Assembly: GCF_030848805.1 (NCBI RefSeq)
Contig: NC_092358.1
Coordinates: forward strand, 17,558,250 to 17,622,249
Direction of reading: 5' to 3'
From: Temnothorax longispinosus
Taxonomy: Eukaryota; Arthropoda; Insecta; Hymenoptera; Formicidae
DNA: 64,000 nucleotides
The position numbers and the translations under genes were made by a program. Shown one piece after another: positions 1-11,119 of this stretch (within the stretch, counting starts at the first letter, position 1; each line of letters opens with the position of its first letter). Under the pieces are notes generated by a model, which saw only the letters and a list, made by a program, of their open reading frames with translations, ran no database searches and was not told the DNA's origin.

Positions 1-1566
1 TTCTTATTTGTATAAGATAAGGAAGTCTTCGAATCTAATTGAGAGACAAGAATAAATTATCTCAGTTATGATGTTTTTACGTTAGATTACCTCTAATCGT
101 TGATATCTAGACATGTATATAAAGAACCGACCAGAAGAGAGTTTGCTTTCGGTAAAGATCTCAAATTAATTGGAAAAGTCGAACTAAATTATAAAATTAC
201 AACCTTGAATGGTTTTAGAAGAAGGTAAAATGGGAGACAATTAGAAAACCGAAACACACCGCGAAGACGTGAACGAGAATGAAATTTGTTTAACGAAGTC
301 ATTTCACCGCCAATGCTTTTGTCCCTTCTCATTTGCACCGCCGTAAATTACATCGTAGACGCGCAAGCAGGCTCGCAATCAGCAACGTTTCCTCGTAAGA
401 AAATGACGTGTTTACAAAAGCTCAAAATATATATGCAAAAGCGAGGAGGTAAAAGTATAAATTAAAAAGAAATAACGTATCAACGAACGGTTCTTTTCAG
501 TTGATAGACAACGTTGCTCGTACAATAAGCAAAATCGATTCTGACAAATAAAATAAGGATAATTGTTTGAAGAACTTTCTGTGTTAACAATAAAAATCAA
601 GCTTTCGAAATCGCGACGATTGCGGGGAGAAAATTGGACGATAAAGATGTAAGGTCGTACTACACGAATAGGCAATAAAGTAATTAAAGGAAAAGCGGAG
701 GGTGAATTTCCTTGATCCTTGTACGACACCCTAAACCGAATTAGATTAAGAAAGGAAAGATCGTTTAAATGCTTGAAACGTACGATGCGACTAACAATAA
801 GTGTCGATGAATTTTATCGAAAGAGCTGAAAACCTAAATTACTTTCCAAAGCAACAGTTCATGTTTCGATCATTTAAAAAAGAAAAAAATTTTTGTACGA
901 CGGATTAAAAGATTCTTCTATTTTTGAACGTGAAAGTTTTAATATGCGGCAGACAAAGATTTATTGTCGAAAAGAAACTGTTTTATAAGTTTAGAAATCG
1001 TGACCTGAGTGGGAAGAGTTCAAAATGAACAGGAATGGAACGTACGATGTATTCATATTTTTGTAAATATTTTGCACACGTATCTACGATCTATCCGTTT
1101 CCACTATATATTCACGTTTCCAGCGCACAAGCAGAGAATTATATATGACATTGTAGAGATCGAGATTTTCATCTCAATGCCTCGTTACTAGTCGTTTTGA
1201 AGTAGCTCGTACAAATCTCACGCAATAATAATAACATTCTGAAAGAGATGAAGGAAACTCAGACAATACAGACAGATGTATCCACGACGTATAATCGATT
1301 TACTCTAATCAATTGAAATAAAATATATATTGAAATAGAATATTTTCAAAATTGTCTTTTTCTCGAAGAAAGGGAATATACAATTTTAGAAATATTCTTC
1401 GTTCTTGACATCTGCAACATTTTCACGTTATTTTATCGTAACCGGTTTTATAGTATTTGCATTTTATTTGTGTTATACACGAAATAGTAAGAGAATACTT
1501 GTGTACCAATACTTGTGTTTAAGAAAAATTTGCGAAAAATAACGTAAATGTTATTTTGTGTTTTAG
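1..1566. other. AT-rich noncoding DNA upstream of first coding exon
   Basis: No gene is recognised here. The short open frames have no family resemblance and no supporting splice or start context. The segment ends in a TTTTAG acceptor at 1561-1566, so at least its end is the intron preceding the first coding exon of the receptor gene. Upstream 5'UTR exons cannot be identified by eye. Confidence 0.6.
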
Positions 1567-1570
1567 CGAG

Positions 1571-1771
1571 ATGTCAACCGCGAGCTACTCGAGTAATTCA
1601 ACTTCCGTTGCCAAGATGAACTTACGCAGGATCCTGCCGTGGATGTGGTGCTTCCTAATTACAAGCGAATGTTACAATTACAACGCAAAAAAAAGAGGTG
1701 AAGATGGCTCGAAGTTGATACGCATCGACGGCGACATCATCCTCGGCGGGATCTTTCCGATGCACGAACAG
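1571..1771 (+). CDS. mGluR: Metabotropic glutamate receptor-like, first coding exon
   Basis: This is the N-terminal exon of a class C G-protein-coupled receptor that senses glutamate or a related amino acid at the cell surface. The exon proper starts at 1567, after a TTTTAG acceptor. The first ATG is at 1571 and a second in-frame ATG at 1616 (residue 16) directly precedes a basic pair and a hydrophobic run (ILPWMWCFLI) that looks like a signal peptide. The 3' end encodes GDIILGGIFPMHEQ, the first strand of the Venus-flytrap ligand-binding domain (compare GDI.LGGLFPVHE in the family). The donor is GTAAGC at 1772 and the splice is phase 0, matching the exon at 21482. Whether this is the glutamate-responsive type (mGluRA-like) or the divergent insect mGluRB/mangetout type cannot be decided from two exons. 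The gene symbol is generic. Confidence 0.85.
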
Positions 1772-2596
1772 GTAAGCTCGTTCAGCTTTTCTATAACGCA
1801 GGGCGTATCAATATAATCGCGTGCTTCCTGTTAGCTACAGACTTTTTCGATAACTTTATAATCGAGTTTTCTCGAGCGGAAATTTAGATTTGGATTAAGA
1901 TATACAACACAGTACTTTGGTCGATCATATTTTTCGAATTCTTCATGATAAATATCTTGGTAATTGGACTGCAAAAGGAAGCCGTATTGAAATAAGTTTA
2001 AAGCTGAATAAAAAGTAAACATTTATTATTTGTTCACGTTATTTACTAATAAATAAAATTTTTATCTTTTAAATCAACTTAATATTTGCTAATTAAATTT
2101 TTCGAGAAATTTTTCTTGGATTTTAATTTTCCGAAGTAAATTTTAGTTTATGACTTCCGATAGAAACATATGTAATTATTGTTGCATATAATCGCAAACG
2201 TATTGTAATTTTTTTCGCGATTTTATTCTCACGGGTAAAATATATTAATATTTATAGAGTTAAATATATTACCTTCCGATTGTAAAGATTAAATTGGTAC
2301 GCAGCTTCTTTTATGTATAGGAGTTCGCCTGGAGTGGGTCAATGTGCATACATCTCGACTCCGCTACTCGTTGCACTTGTATCCACGAAAGTGCACTTTT
2401 ACCTTATTCTGCGCTCTTTCGTTTCAAATTGCCTCGCAAAAATCGCGCTCTCGTCTTTCGAGCTTGTCCACTTGAAAATAACGAATATTTCGAATAAGAA
2501 TGCAGTATTTATCATCAGCGACGAGCAAATAAACCCGTTTCGTTTATTTGCTACCGTTGCTGAGTCCATTAATATCAACCAACGACGAAATAGTAT

Positions 2597-2717
2597 ATTA
2601 CACTACAAGGGCCGAAAGTTGAATTTTCGGCCCTGCGCGTCATGATGCCCCGAGGCGAAGCCGAGGGCATCATGACGAGCAGGACCGAGATTTCAACTTT
2701 TGGCCCGCGTAGTGTAT
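2597..2717. repeat. GC-rich hairpin element (MITE-like)
   Basis: An imperfect palindrome stands out from AT-rich flanks. TACACTACAAGGGCCGAAAG on the left pairs with CTTTTGGCCCGCGTAGTGTA on the right, and GTCATGATGCCC pairs with GGGCATCATGAC near the centre, around a GAGGCGAAGCCGAG core. This looks like a short non-autonomous element. The family is not recognised. A further GC-rich scrap with GCACGAGCGAAGCGAG at 2818-2842 may be related debris. Confidence 0.5.
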
Positions 2718-3948
2718 ACGATTTTTCTTCATAGCCGGTCGAAAGTACGTTATTAATTTTGCTTTTTTTAACTTTAAATGTTAATAAGCATGTTTTTGAT
2801 GCCTGCCCCCGACATTTGCGGCACGAGCGAAGCGAGAAGAAAAGGTTTTTATAATTGTCGAAAAGAATGGAATTAAAAGATTTTTTTAATAAACGGATAC
2901 TCTCTTGAGCTTCTATTTTAAAAAAATTAACTTTTGTTTTCCGTATTATATTAAAATAAATGATTTAAGTATTTATAGACATAATTAATCTATTTTGCAA
3001 TTGGTAAAAGTTCAAACATTGAAATCCACTCTTTTCTACCTCACCCGCAATTTTTATAAAAAAATCTTGGAATTACAAAATCCATAATTAATTAAAATTA
3101 TTTTTTTATTTATTAAAATTCTATTTTATGCATTGTAACAAGATATAAACCATATCTTTCCCAAAAAACATGTTTTTAAGAAACAAAAAAGAGGGAAATA
3201 AAATAAACTGATAATTGTGATTGAATCTCATACAAACTCGTTTTATCTTGAGTTTTATTTATTCAGGCGATATAAACGAACTGAGACGCGTATTTAACAT
3301 TTCGCTATTTTGAGAGAAAATAATTTATTACGTTGCCGTATATGGAAAATAAGTCAACTTTTGAAATTACGAAGTATGTGTTACGCAACACGTGCAAAAG
3401 TTTGACGTAACAAACCCCGACTCTCGCCGTTGACGTCATATCACACATACATACGTAGCACAAATGGAATATAGGATAACGCCGTAGTCTCATTTGATTG
3501 CGAGGAACAGACATCGAAGTACGTGCATGTGTATATGTGTATGTGTGTCCTATCGTCACAAAATATTCCGCTAAGAAACAACGGAGAAGAGAGAAAGAAA
3601 AATAGACGAGTGCATTTTTTTACTTTTTTGCAAGAAAATTGCGAAAGTTTAATTTTAATTTCTTTCCGCTGAAAACTGATTTTTTTGAATTTTCATCGAG
3701 AATTATACTCAATATTGTGAAGCGTATGGCGCACCGTGTACGTCCGTAAAAAAAATATGTAATATTTATTTTAAATAACAAAAATATAAGAAAAACACTC
3801 CGCTTTTGCTGCAGCTATATTTCACAATACGCAATTGTATTGTGACGAAAAAAAAAAATAAAAAAAATGTTTTTAATTTTTTCTCTGATTTTTTGTCGTA
3901 AAAATAAATATAATAATTAATATTAAGAATACATAATATTGTAAATAT
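2718..3948. other. AT-rich intronic sequence
   Basis: No gene or complete repeat is recognised. A TGACGTCA palindrome (CRE-like octamer) occurs at 3432-3439, which may be chance. Runs of A and T dominate the last 400 bases. Confidence 0.5.
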
Positions 3949-4716
3949 TGTGACGTGACAAGGTCACGTCCCCTGTCCGGATGGTAGCTCGGCCGAGGGA
4001 AGCGTCAGAGATGGCGCCTCCATCCGAGAGGGGCGAGGCGACCGCGTCTTTAACATTAAATTTTAATTATTTTGCGAGACTTACAGGTTGTGTGGGGTGG
4101 TGCCGAGCAGATGGCCAGTAGGATTTGTTGTAACGACTTAGGTCGCACCGCGGGATTTGCAGAAGAAAAACCCGGAGGCGTTCTGCAGAGGAGTGGCCGA
4201 CGGGCGGGTCACGCTTGGGCCCATTGCCGATACCGCTCCGGAGCATCTCGCATTGCGAGCGCTCAGCCCGATGATGTCGAGATAAAGTCCGTTAACGGAG
4301 GATCCGAGCAGGGGGACGCCCCGACGAGGTCCACGTTAAGGATGTGGAACGACCTACCGCCTTCAAGGGTCGATTTGATATACCGATCGACGTGGCCACG
4401 GCCCGTCCAGCCGGGCAGTCGATTTCGGTCAAGTCGCGGGCTGGACAGGCGGACTTACAGCAGTTTTTAAAGATACCGCCAGCAGGCGGAGCAGACGCGA
4501 GGGGCGCCGACAGGAGCGGAAAGCGCTCGGATCGGACGCAGCGCTCGCGTAGAGCTGATCGGCAAGGAGAGCTTGCAAGCACGGCGCGCAGGCGCGTGAG
4601 CTCAGCGTGGTCCCGCCGCGCCGGGCCAGAGGAACGACACTGTCGTGCGAGCTTTCGTCCTGAGACGTCATCCCGAGGAACACCGACTGCCGAGGATCCG
4701 AGGATCTTTTGTAAGG

Positions 4717-6188
4717 CCACTGCTCGAGCACCGTTGTAAGCAAAATCCTTCTCGAGGCCGAGGCTCTTCCTAATCGCATAGTCAATGGTATTGTGAGCGA
4801 GGTATCTTCGCGTAAGGGCGAGATATCACTCGCGTTATTATAAATTGATTGTTACGGGGGTCGTTACGATATTATTATTATCCGCGAAACGACTTGTTAT
4901 ATACCTTATCCTGATTAAATATATTATCTCTTTTGTTCACATTATTTTTGTGTGTGCTAATTGCGCTGCGCTCCCTCTCCTCCTCCGAGATCTAACAGCG
5001 ATCTGAAGTAATAAAGGAATTCACGCCTGAAATATTTCTAGAGTTGGCTTGGATTTAGTGTACCGTGGTGCGAGTATTCGCGCCTGGCGCCCATACCGAG
5101 ATTTGGAGAACATACCTGGTCGAGCTACCATTCATACCTTTTACCGATTCCTATATATTGTGAATTTGACGGCGTGCTCCTTCTCGGCAGGCGAGATCGA
5201 GGGACACTGCTCGAGCACCGTTGTAAGCAAGTAAGATCCTTCTCGAGGCCGAGGCCCTTCCGGGAGTCGCGCAGTGCCGCGTCAAGCATGGAAACCGTTA
5301 ATAACCGAATTAATTACCGAAAGAAATACTGACGGAGGGCCCGGCCGAGAGAGTAAAACATGATCGCCCTTCTCGGGGAACCGCACGCGGCCGATAGTCA
5401 CCGCATAATTAGAGCCACGTTGTACATACCGTCCCGTAATGCGGGAGCGCATAATTGTAGAATCATCGGAAAGTTATCCTTCTGGAATTCGGAGTTGTGT
5501 ATGACCGTTCCGCGAGACGGCATAGAATCCGTGATGTATTATTCGGACATAGGATTGTTGCGAAATTGTGAGATACGTTTCGCGTAATCGCGTCTTGTGT
5601 ATTTGGCGAGGTGTCGATCGCGTAACAATGCGAGGCACCTTTCGCGTTTTGATATTGCGGACTTCGCGAGGTATCGCCACGTAATTGAGAGATATCATTC
5701 GCGTAGTTATAGTGGGACTATTTGCGAGATATCGTCGCGAATTCGTGAGATATTCGCATAGTCATTGGTATTGTGAGCGAGGTATCTTTGCGTAAGGGCA
5801 AGGATATCACTCGCGTTATTAAGTGATTGTTACGGGGGTCGTTACGATATTATTATTATCTGCAAAACGACTTGTTATATACCTTATCCTGATTAAATAT
5901 ATTATATCTTTTGTTTACATTATTTTTGTGTGTGTTAATTGCGCTGCGCTCCCTCTTATCTCCTCTTCTCCACAATCTAACAGCGATCTGAAGTAATAAG
6001 GAATTCACGCCTGAGATATTTCTAGAGTTGGCTTGGATTTAGTGTACCGTGGTGCGAGTATTCGCGCCTGGCGCCCGTACCGAGATTTGGAGAACATACC
6101 AGGTCGATCTACTATTCATACCTTTTACCGATTTCTATATATTGTGAATTTGACGGCGTGCTCCTTCTCGGCAGGCGAGACCGAGGGA
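4717..6188 (+). repeat. Tandem duplication inside the LTR-like block
   Basis: Two direct copies begin with CACTGCTCGAGCACCGTTG (4718 and about 5206) and both end with a segment reading TCTCGGCAGGCGAGA. The second copy carries about 490 bases (5263-5753) that the first lacks, so copy one looks like the second with an internal deletion. Otherwise the copies differ by scattered substitutions and small indels. Confidence 0.75.
5568..5820 (+). repeat. Degenerate 25-30 bp tandem repeats, GCGAGGTATC-type
   Basis: About nine successive units follow the pattern GYGAGRTATC, a few bases, then CGCGTAA or a variant (for example at 5568, 5618, 5661, 5729 and 5777). A shorter run of the same motif is present in the first duplicate at 4797-4840. 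The function is unknown. Such repeats are common in long LTRs. Confidence 0.6.
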
Positions 6189-6406
6189 CTCTCGTCGTCA
6201 TAATATAAAATTTAGGTAATTATACAGTAATAGGGACCACCCTCCGATGACCTTGACCTTGACATATGTTGTCAAGGTCACCCTCCTGAGTGACCTTCGG
6301 AAGGTTTTAGCCGTCGCTCGTTATTCGTTAAAAAGTTATTAACAAAAAAAGTTTCGAAAATATAGCAGCTATTTTGAGTATTGGAAGGCATAAATAACTA
6401 ATACCT

Positions 6407-6727
6407 ACGCATACACTTTTCACGCGAACCGAGGTTCACGCACACCCCCCCCCGTGCTTTCGGGGGAGGTGCGATAGCGGGCCGCCCGAAAGCAGGGGGG
6501 GGTGTGCGTGAACCTCGGTTCGCGTGAAAAGTGTATGCGTGAACTATTTCGGGGCTACCGCACCTCCCCCGAAAGCACGGGGGGGGTGTGCGTGAACCTC
6601 GGTTCGCGTGAAAAGTGTATGCGTGAACTATTTCGGGGCTATCGCACCTCCCCCGAAAGCACGGGGGGGGGGGGGTGTGCGTGAACCTCGGTTCGCGTGA
6701 AAAGTGTATGCGTGAACTTTTCATGCG
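6407..6727. repeat. GC-rich tandem and inverted repeat cluster inside Merlin element
   Basis: Three tandem units with period 84-89 bp start at 6502, 6586 and 6675. Each contains GTGTGCGTGAACCTCGG, TTCGCGTGAAAAGTGTATGC and a poly-G run that grows from 8 to about 15 bases. The first 80 bases (6407-6480) carry the same sequence in the opposite orientation, so the cluster opens with a long hairpin. The open frames on both strands here are repeat artefacts. Confidence 0.85.
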
Positions 6728-6866
6728 TGGAAAGTTAATATGTTGATAAATTGTTGATAAATTGAAGTCTTTTTGTTAAAGCAGAGAATACCTCGTTTCG
6801 CGTGAAAATCGCTACTTTACCAAAAAAATAAATTACAGGACGAAATGATAATAATTACTATAATAT

Positions 6867-7891
6867 TTATTCATTTATATTTTCTGTTAAAGGATACATA
6901 ATGGACATTATTTTAAAAAAAGCATCTAATCGTTCATGAACATCGTATGCTTTTTTAAACATAAATTCTGCTAAATAATGATTAAAATGGTACTCTTTAC
7001 GACCATATCGTGGAATACCTTCGCGAATATCTCTCCATAAACGTTCTATGTTTTGGGTATGGACACCCGTATTTGGATCAACAAAATTTTGAGAATGATT
7101 GACTACGCTATGTTGGTATGTTTTTTTGTCGATTTTCTCGTAGGCTTTCCAACAATCGCTGTAGATTATTGACCCAGGAGCAATGTATTTTTCAATCAAC
7201 GGCAATAGCACTTCTGCACTACGAGATACAACTGGCACGACAAACATCTTTTTCGTGCCCCGTTGTACACCACCAAAAAGCCATTGTCCTGTGATCAATC
7301 GTCCACGATGGTATTTGCGACGTCCAAATTTAGCTTCATCAATTTCGACGATGACTCCATTTCCACCAATTTGATTTTGTTTGTGCATCAAAACCATTGA
7401 TTCATGAGCTAAAATGCCACATTGTCGTATTTAAATATTATACATGTAGATTTACGAATAAAATCATTAGGACATAAATTAATTACCTCCCGGCAAAAGT
7501 TGGTCCAATCAACTGCTGTGCATGGTGAAATATCGAGCTCCTTTTCCAAAAATCTTTGTCGAGGGCTATTCATCATCATGATATAGCATATTAATCGACA
7601 ACTTACAGCAATATTTATAAGGCCTTGCGCAAACCAAGTTCCGGTTAAAGCACTTATTTTGAAATTACAAATTAGTCTCTTGCGCTTGCGTTTTTGTACT
7701 TGTTTATAATAATGTTGTGTACAATGTATAGTTAATGGTTGTCCACCTGTCATTTCTACAACATTATTGCAACGCGGACACTTCACTTTTGTGCGAATAA
7801 CATTCTTTTCGCATAAATACTTCAACAATTCGTTGTAATTTGTTGTTAGTGCGAGAAATTCGTAAAATTTTATATTTGACAGTTCAACAAG
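6867..7891 (-). pseudogene. Merlin (IS1595/ISXO2-like) transposase, interrupted
   Basis: This is a cut-and-paste transposase of the DDE superfamily. The N-terminal part (open from 7891 down to 7409) has a zinc-ribbon CPRC pair and a basic stretch (KRKRKR). The C-terminal part (7397-6867) has the catalytic domain with D in VEIDEAKFG, D in IYSDCWKAY and E in TQNIERLW, at residues 20, 81 and 118 of that part, the expected DDE spacing for the family. The two parts are in different frames with a stop between them. They would join in frame if a 35-nt GTATAAT...TTTTAG segment at the junction (about 7409-7443) were removed, but this is shorter than normal insect introns. No ATG is found in the upstream open stretch, so the start is missing or in a separate exon. 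Probably inactive. Confidence 0.85.
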
Positions 7892-8380
7892 TTATTTGTA
7901 CGAAAACCTGTCGTATACTGGCTCATTTTCGAAGAGTACAGTTTGAAATTTGTAAGAAATATCAACAACAGTAAGAAGGATATTCAAGGACAACTTACGA
8001 GTATGCTTACAATTAGTATGTTTACACTTTTCACGCGAGACGTTGTCACGGGTTCGTGGCATGCTTACGAACTCGTTTATATATATAAGACTTCAATTTA
8101 TCAACAATTTACTGCTTTAAATGTTGTGTTTTGGTAAAGCAGCGACTTTCTCGCGAAATAAAGTATTCTCTGCTTTAAAAAAAAGACGTAATATTAGTCG
8201 TTTATGCCTCTCAATACTTAAAATAACTGCTATATTTTCGAAACTTTTTTTGTTAATAACTTTTTAACGAATAACGAGCGACGGCTAAAACCTTCCGAAG
8301 GTCACTCAGGAGGGTGACCTTGACAACATATGTCAAGGTCAAGGTCATCGGAGGGTGGTCCCTATTACTGTATAATTACC

Positions 8381-9210
8381 ATTGTATAATATATATGTTG
8401 ATTAAAAAAAAGAATAAGATTATATAATGGTGGAATATAAGCAATTTTTAAAGTATCTAAATTTTCAATTTAACTAAAAATTATCTTATTGAAAGCGTGC
8501 ATTTAACTGCAAAGCATTTAATTATTATTTATAGCGAAGTGAGTCTAAATTTGTATATTTATCATTTCGAAATTGTTATTTAACATACAATTTTAAAATT
8601 TATTAATTAAAATCGTTGAAAAAAAACAGCTATTAATTTTAATGCAAAGGTATGTAATGTTATGTGCATTTTCTAGAACTTTATTTTGAAAATTGTTTAT
8701 TAAGGGGATGCTAGAGTAACGGTCAAACTCCACCGGGAAAGCACCTTCATTAAAAATACGATAATTATCGATATTTTAAATGCTTATATTATCATTCAAC
8801 TCAGAACATAAATATATTGGAAATACGTGTATTACATGTATACATTGCATACATGTAATCTATTGCTATGTCCACTTTTGCTATGTCCAATACCATTATA
8901 GATCTGAACGTAAACATGTATTGACAATATATGTATTCTTTTATATCTAAAGATATTATAACATATACAGATATCGCACTCATGTAATAAAATAGCGGCA
9001 TTTGGTATGACCTATAAAAAAAAGACAGATTGTCTTCATACTTAATTGTACTAGTGTGTAATGTCTAGAACTAGTATAGGATATAAGTATAGCAGATTAT
9101 TATTATTTCATATTTATTGCATTATGGGGGAGGGGAGGGGAATATTCTTCCAGTATATATACGAAATCTGTCAGAAAAGTAATGAGATCAAATTGATAAA
9201 ATCTTTTGTT

Positions 9211-9263
<53 letters not shown>
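8381..9263. other. AT-rich sequence with one transposon end and a TA microsatellite
   Basis: No gene is present. TTAAGGGGATGCTAGAG at 8702-8718 resembles the end of a piggyBac-type MITE (compare 50542), but no matching right end is seen. It is followed by a (TA)n run at about 9222-9263, into which the next element is inserted. Confidence 0.5.
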
Positions 9264-9267
<4 letters not shown>

Positions 9268-10224
9268 GGTGTGTCATTTTAGAGCAACTTTTTTTTTTAT
9301 TTCACGAATAGCATATATACTTGCAGGAAGGTAAAATAAGATACCTGTTAAAATTTTAGCCTTTAATATTAATATTAACAGGTCGCTCATCGCGATTTTT
9401 TATTTTTCATTTAGTAAGATAGAAAAAATTTTATAACTATCTAACAAACAGTAATACAGCATTGCGCCACATAAATTTTCTGTAGTAAATTTACCGCTCT
9501 ACAAAAAAGATCTCTTATCATTTTTTCATAAATTCAACCGTTCAAAAGATATTCAAAGTTAAAGTTTGATAAATTTTATAAAACTTGTTTTTGTTTCTTA
9601 TAAATGTTGTATTATATCGACTATCAAAAATTATAAAATAATCAATACATATTTTTGTAGAAAATTTAACGATCTACAAAAAAGGTCTCTTATGTTTTTT
9701 TCATAAATATGTATAACCATTTAAACGATATTAAGGTTTAAAGTTCAAAGTATAAACCTCAATATCGTCTAAATGGTTATATTTATGAAAAAAATATAAG
9801 AGACCTTTTTTGTAGATCGTTAAATTTTCTACAAAAATATGTATTGATTATTTCATAATTTTTGATAGTCGATATGATACAACATTCATAAGAAGCAAAA
9901 ACAAGTTTTATAAAATTTATCAAACTTTAACTTTGAATATCTTTTGAACGGTTGAATTTATGAAAAAATGATAAGAGATCTTTTTTGTAGAGCGGTAAAT
10001 TTACTACAGAAAATCCATGTGGCGCAATGCTGTATTACTGTTTGTTAGATAGTTATAAAATTTTTTCTATCTTACTAAATAAAAAATAAAAAATCGCGAT
10101 GAGCGACCTGTTAATATTAATATTAAGGGCTAAAATTTTAACAAGTATCTTATTTTACCTTCCTGCAAGTATATATGCTATTCGTGAAATGAAAAAAAAA
10201 AGTTGCTCTAAAATGACACTCTAA
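9264..10224. mobile_element. Foldback element: 961-bp near-perfect palindrome
   Basis: The two halves are inverted copies of about 480 bp each with almost no spacer; the centre is near 9745 (GTTTAAAGTTCAAAGTATAAACC). The ends read TTAGGGTGTGTCATTTTAG and its complement with a 2-bp deletion. TA on each side (9262-9263, 10225-10226) fits a TA target duplication as for Tc1/mariner, but the element sits in a TA microsatellite, so this is weak. No coding capacity is seen. Long-inverted-repeat MITE or foldback element; the family is inferred only. Confidence 0.8.
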
Positions 10225-10226
10225 TA

Positions 10227-10879
10227 TAAATATACACACACACACATCATGTTACATGTTGCAATTATGTCGCTTATATACGCAATTATAACCTATAATA
10301 ATATGCCTATAATAATTATATGTGAGAGCATATACATTATGTATTTGAACATACATATGTTCTTTTATTGTTTCTTAATTCTTAAGAATTTGTGCAAAGC
10401 AAATTATTTTTCGAATTGATTTAAACGAGCATTAATACAATAAAAAATAATTTGCAAACTTTTATTACGTACCGTTCAATATTTATAATATAAATTGACA
10501 AATATATTTACAGTACACTTTCTGTCTCAAATGTACTAAAACAATATTACAAAATTAAAATTATGTAATTTTGAATATTGAGAATATAGAATGAGCCCTT
10601 CCAACGTCTATTCCCGTGAAAACGCAGCCAATATATTTTTTCCGATTTTAATTTACAAACAATGTATTTGTAATAACCAGTATTGTCAGAACAGACGCTT
10701 CTGATTTTTATTAGAATCATTATTATCTGAATAAACGTTTGTGGCATTTATTTTGCCAGTACCGTGAGCACAGCCGCTCCTGATTATTATTATAATCAAT
10801 ATTTGCTCGAATAAACACTTCTGATTTTTATTATAATTAATAATTAAAATACATGCTTCCAATTTCTATTTAGACCTGT
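10227..10879. other. AT-rich spacer with degenerate tandem repeats
   Basis: No gene is recognised. Between about 10690 and 10835 there are two to three degenerate copies of a roughly 100-bp unit containing TTCTGATTTTTATTA, ATAATCA and GAATAAACG. The spacer ends at the TTTAT (10880-10884) that forms the left target duplication of the copia element. Confidence 0.5.
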
Positions 10880-10884
10880 TTTAT

Positions 10885-11118
10885 TGTTGGAAATGGCGAC
10901 CTATGTATGATGGAGACAACGACGACCGGCGCCCCCGCGCCTGATACCAGTGTGCGCACGCAGCGCCCATGTATACCCCCACTTCCTTCTACCTCCTCAG
11001 TCCGCTGTTTACCATTGTCGGTTACACACGTGTCCACTCTCTATGTAACGTTCTCTATAATAAACCTCTATAGTTTTATAACCAATATTCAATTACTTGC
11101 GATCCGCGTGCCTCAACA
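10885..11118 (+). repeat. Copia 5' LTR
   Basis: 234 bp, starting TGTTGGAAATGG and ending CCTCAACA (TG...CA ends). It contains an AATAAA polyadenylation signal at 11059-11064. Compared with the 3' LTR it has an extra AC in an ACACAC run and G instead of A at position 5. Confidence 0.97.
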
Positions 11119-11119
11119 T

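Larger units (their letters stand above)
3949..6202 (+). mobile_element. Putative solo LTR of a Ty3/gypsy-type retrotransposon, internally duplicated
   Basis: A GC-rich block begins TGTGACGTGACAAGGTCACG and ends near CTCTCGTCGTCATA, in sharp base-composition contrast to both flanks. The ends are short inverted repeats (TGTGACG and CGTCATA, the latter one change from a canonical CA end), and ATAT flanks both sides (3945-3948 and 6203-6206) as a possible 4-bp target duplication, weak because the flanks are AT-rich. No gag, protease, reverse transcriptase or integrase is encoded, hence solo LTR. The gypsy assignment is inference from layout, not from protein. The open frames inside are composition artefacts. 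Confidence 0.45.
6215..8380 (-). mobile_element. Merlin-type DNA transposon with decayed transposase
   Basis: Terminal inverted repeats of at least 155 bp, near perfect, start GGTAATTATACAG at the left and end in the complement at 8380. They include a palindrome around TGACATATGTTGTCA. The interior carries an IS1595/ISXO2-like transposase on the minus strand and a GC-rich repeat cluster, with subterminal sequences containing AAAGCAGAGAATA repeated in inverse orientation at 6778 and 8167. Merlin elements of animals encode this transposase and make 8-9 bp target duplications. Two shorter relatives in this window (19029 and 51988) have 8-bp duplications. Here the flanks (AAAATTTA and ATTGTATA) do not match. 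Confidence 0.85.

Noticed and set aside
4072..4785. Several overlapping open frames on both strands (118-142 codons)
   Set aside because: They arise from GC-rich composition of the LTR-like block, overlap each other on both strands and show no family motif.
6398..6724. Open frames on both strands with repeated RGSRTPPP-like and VNLGSREKCM-like units
   Set aside because: They are translations of the tandem repeat cluster; both strands are open only because the unit lacks stops.
9061..9267. 68-codon open frame ending in an IY repeat
   Set aside because: The C-terminus is a (TA)n microsatellite and the rest shows no homology.
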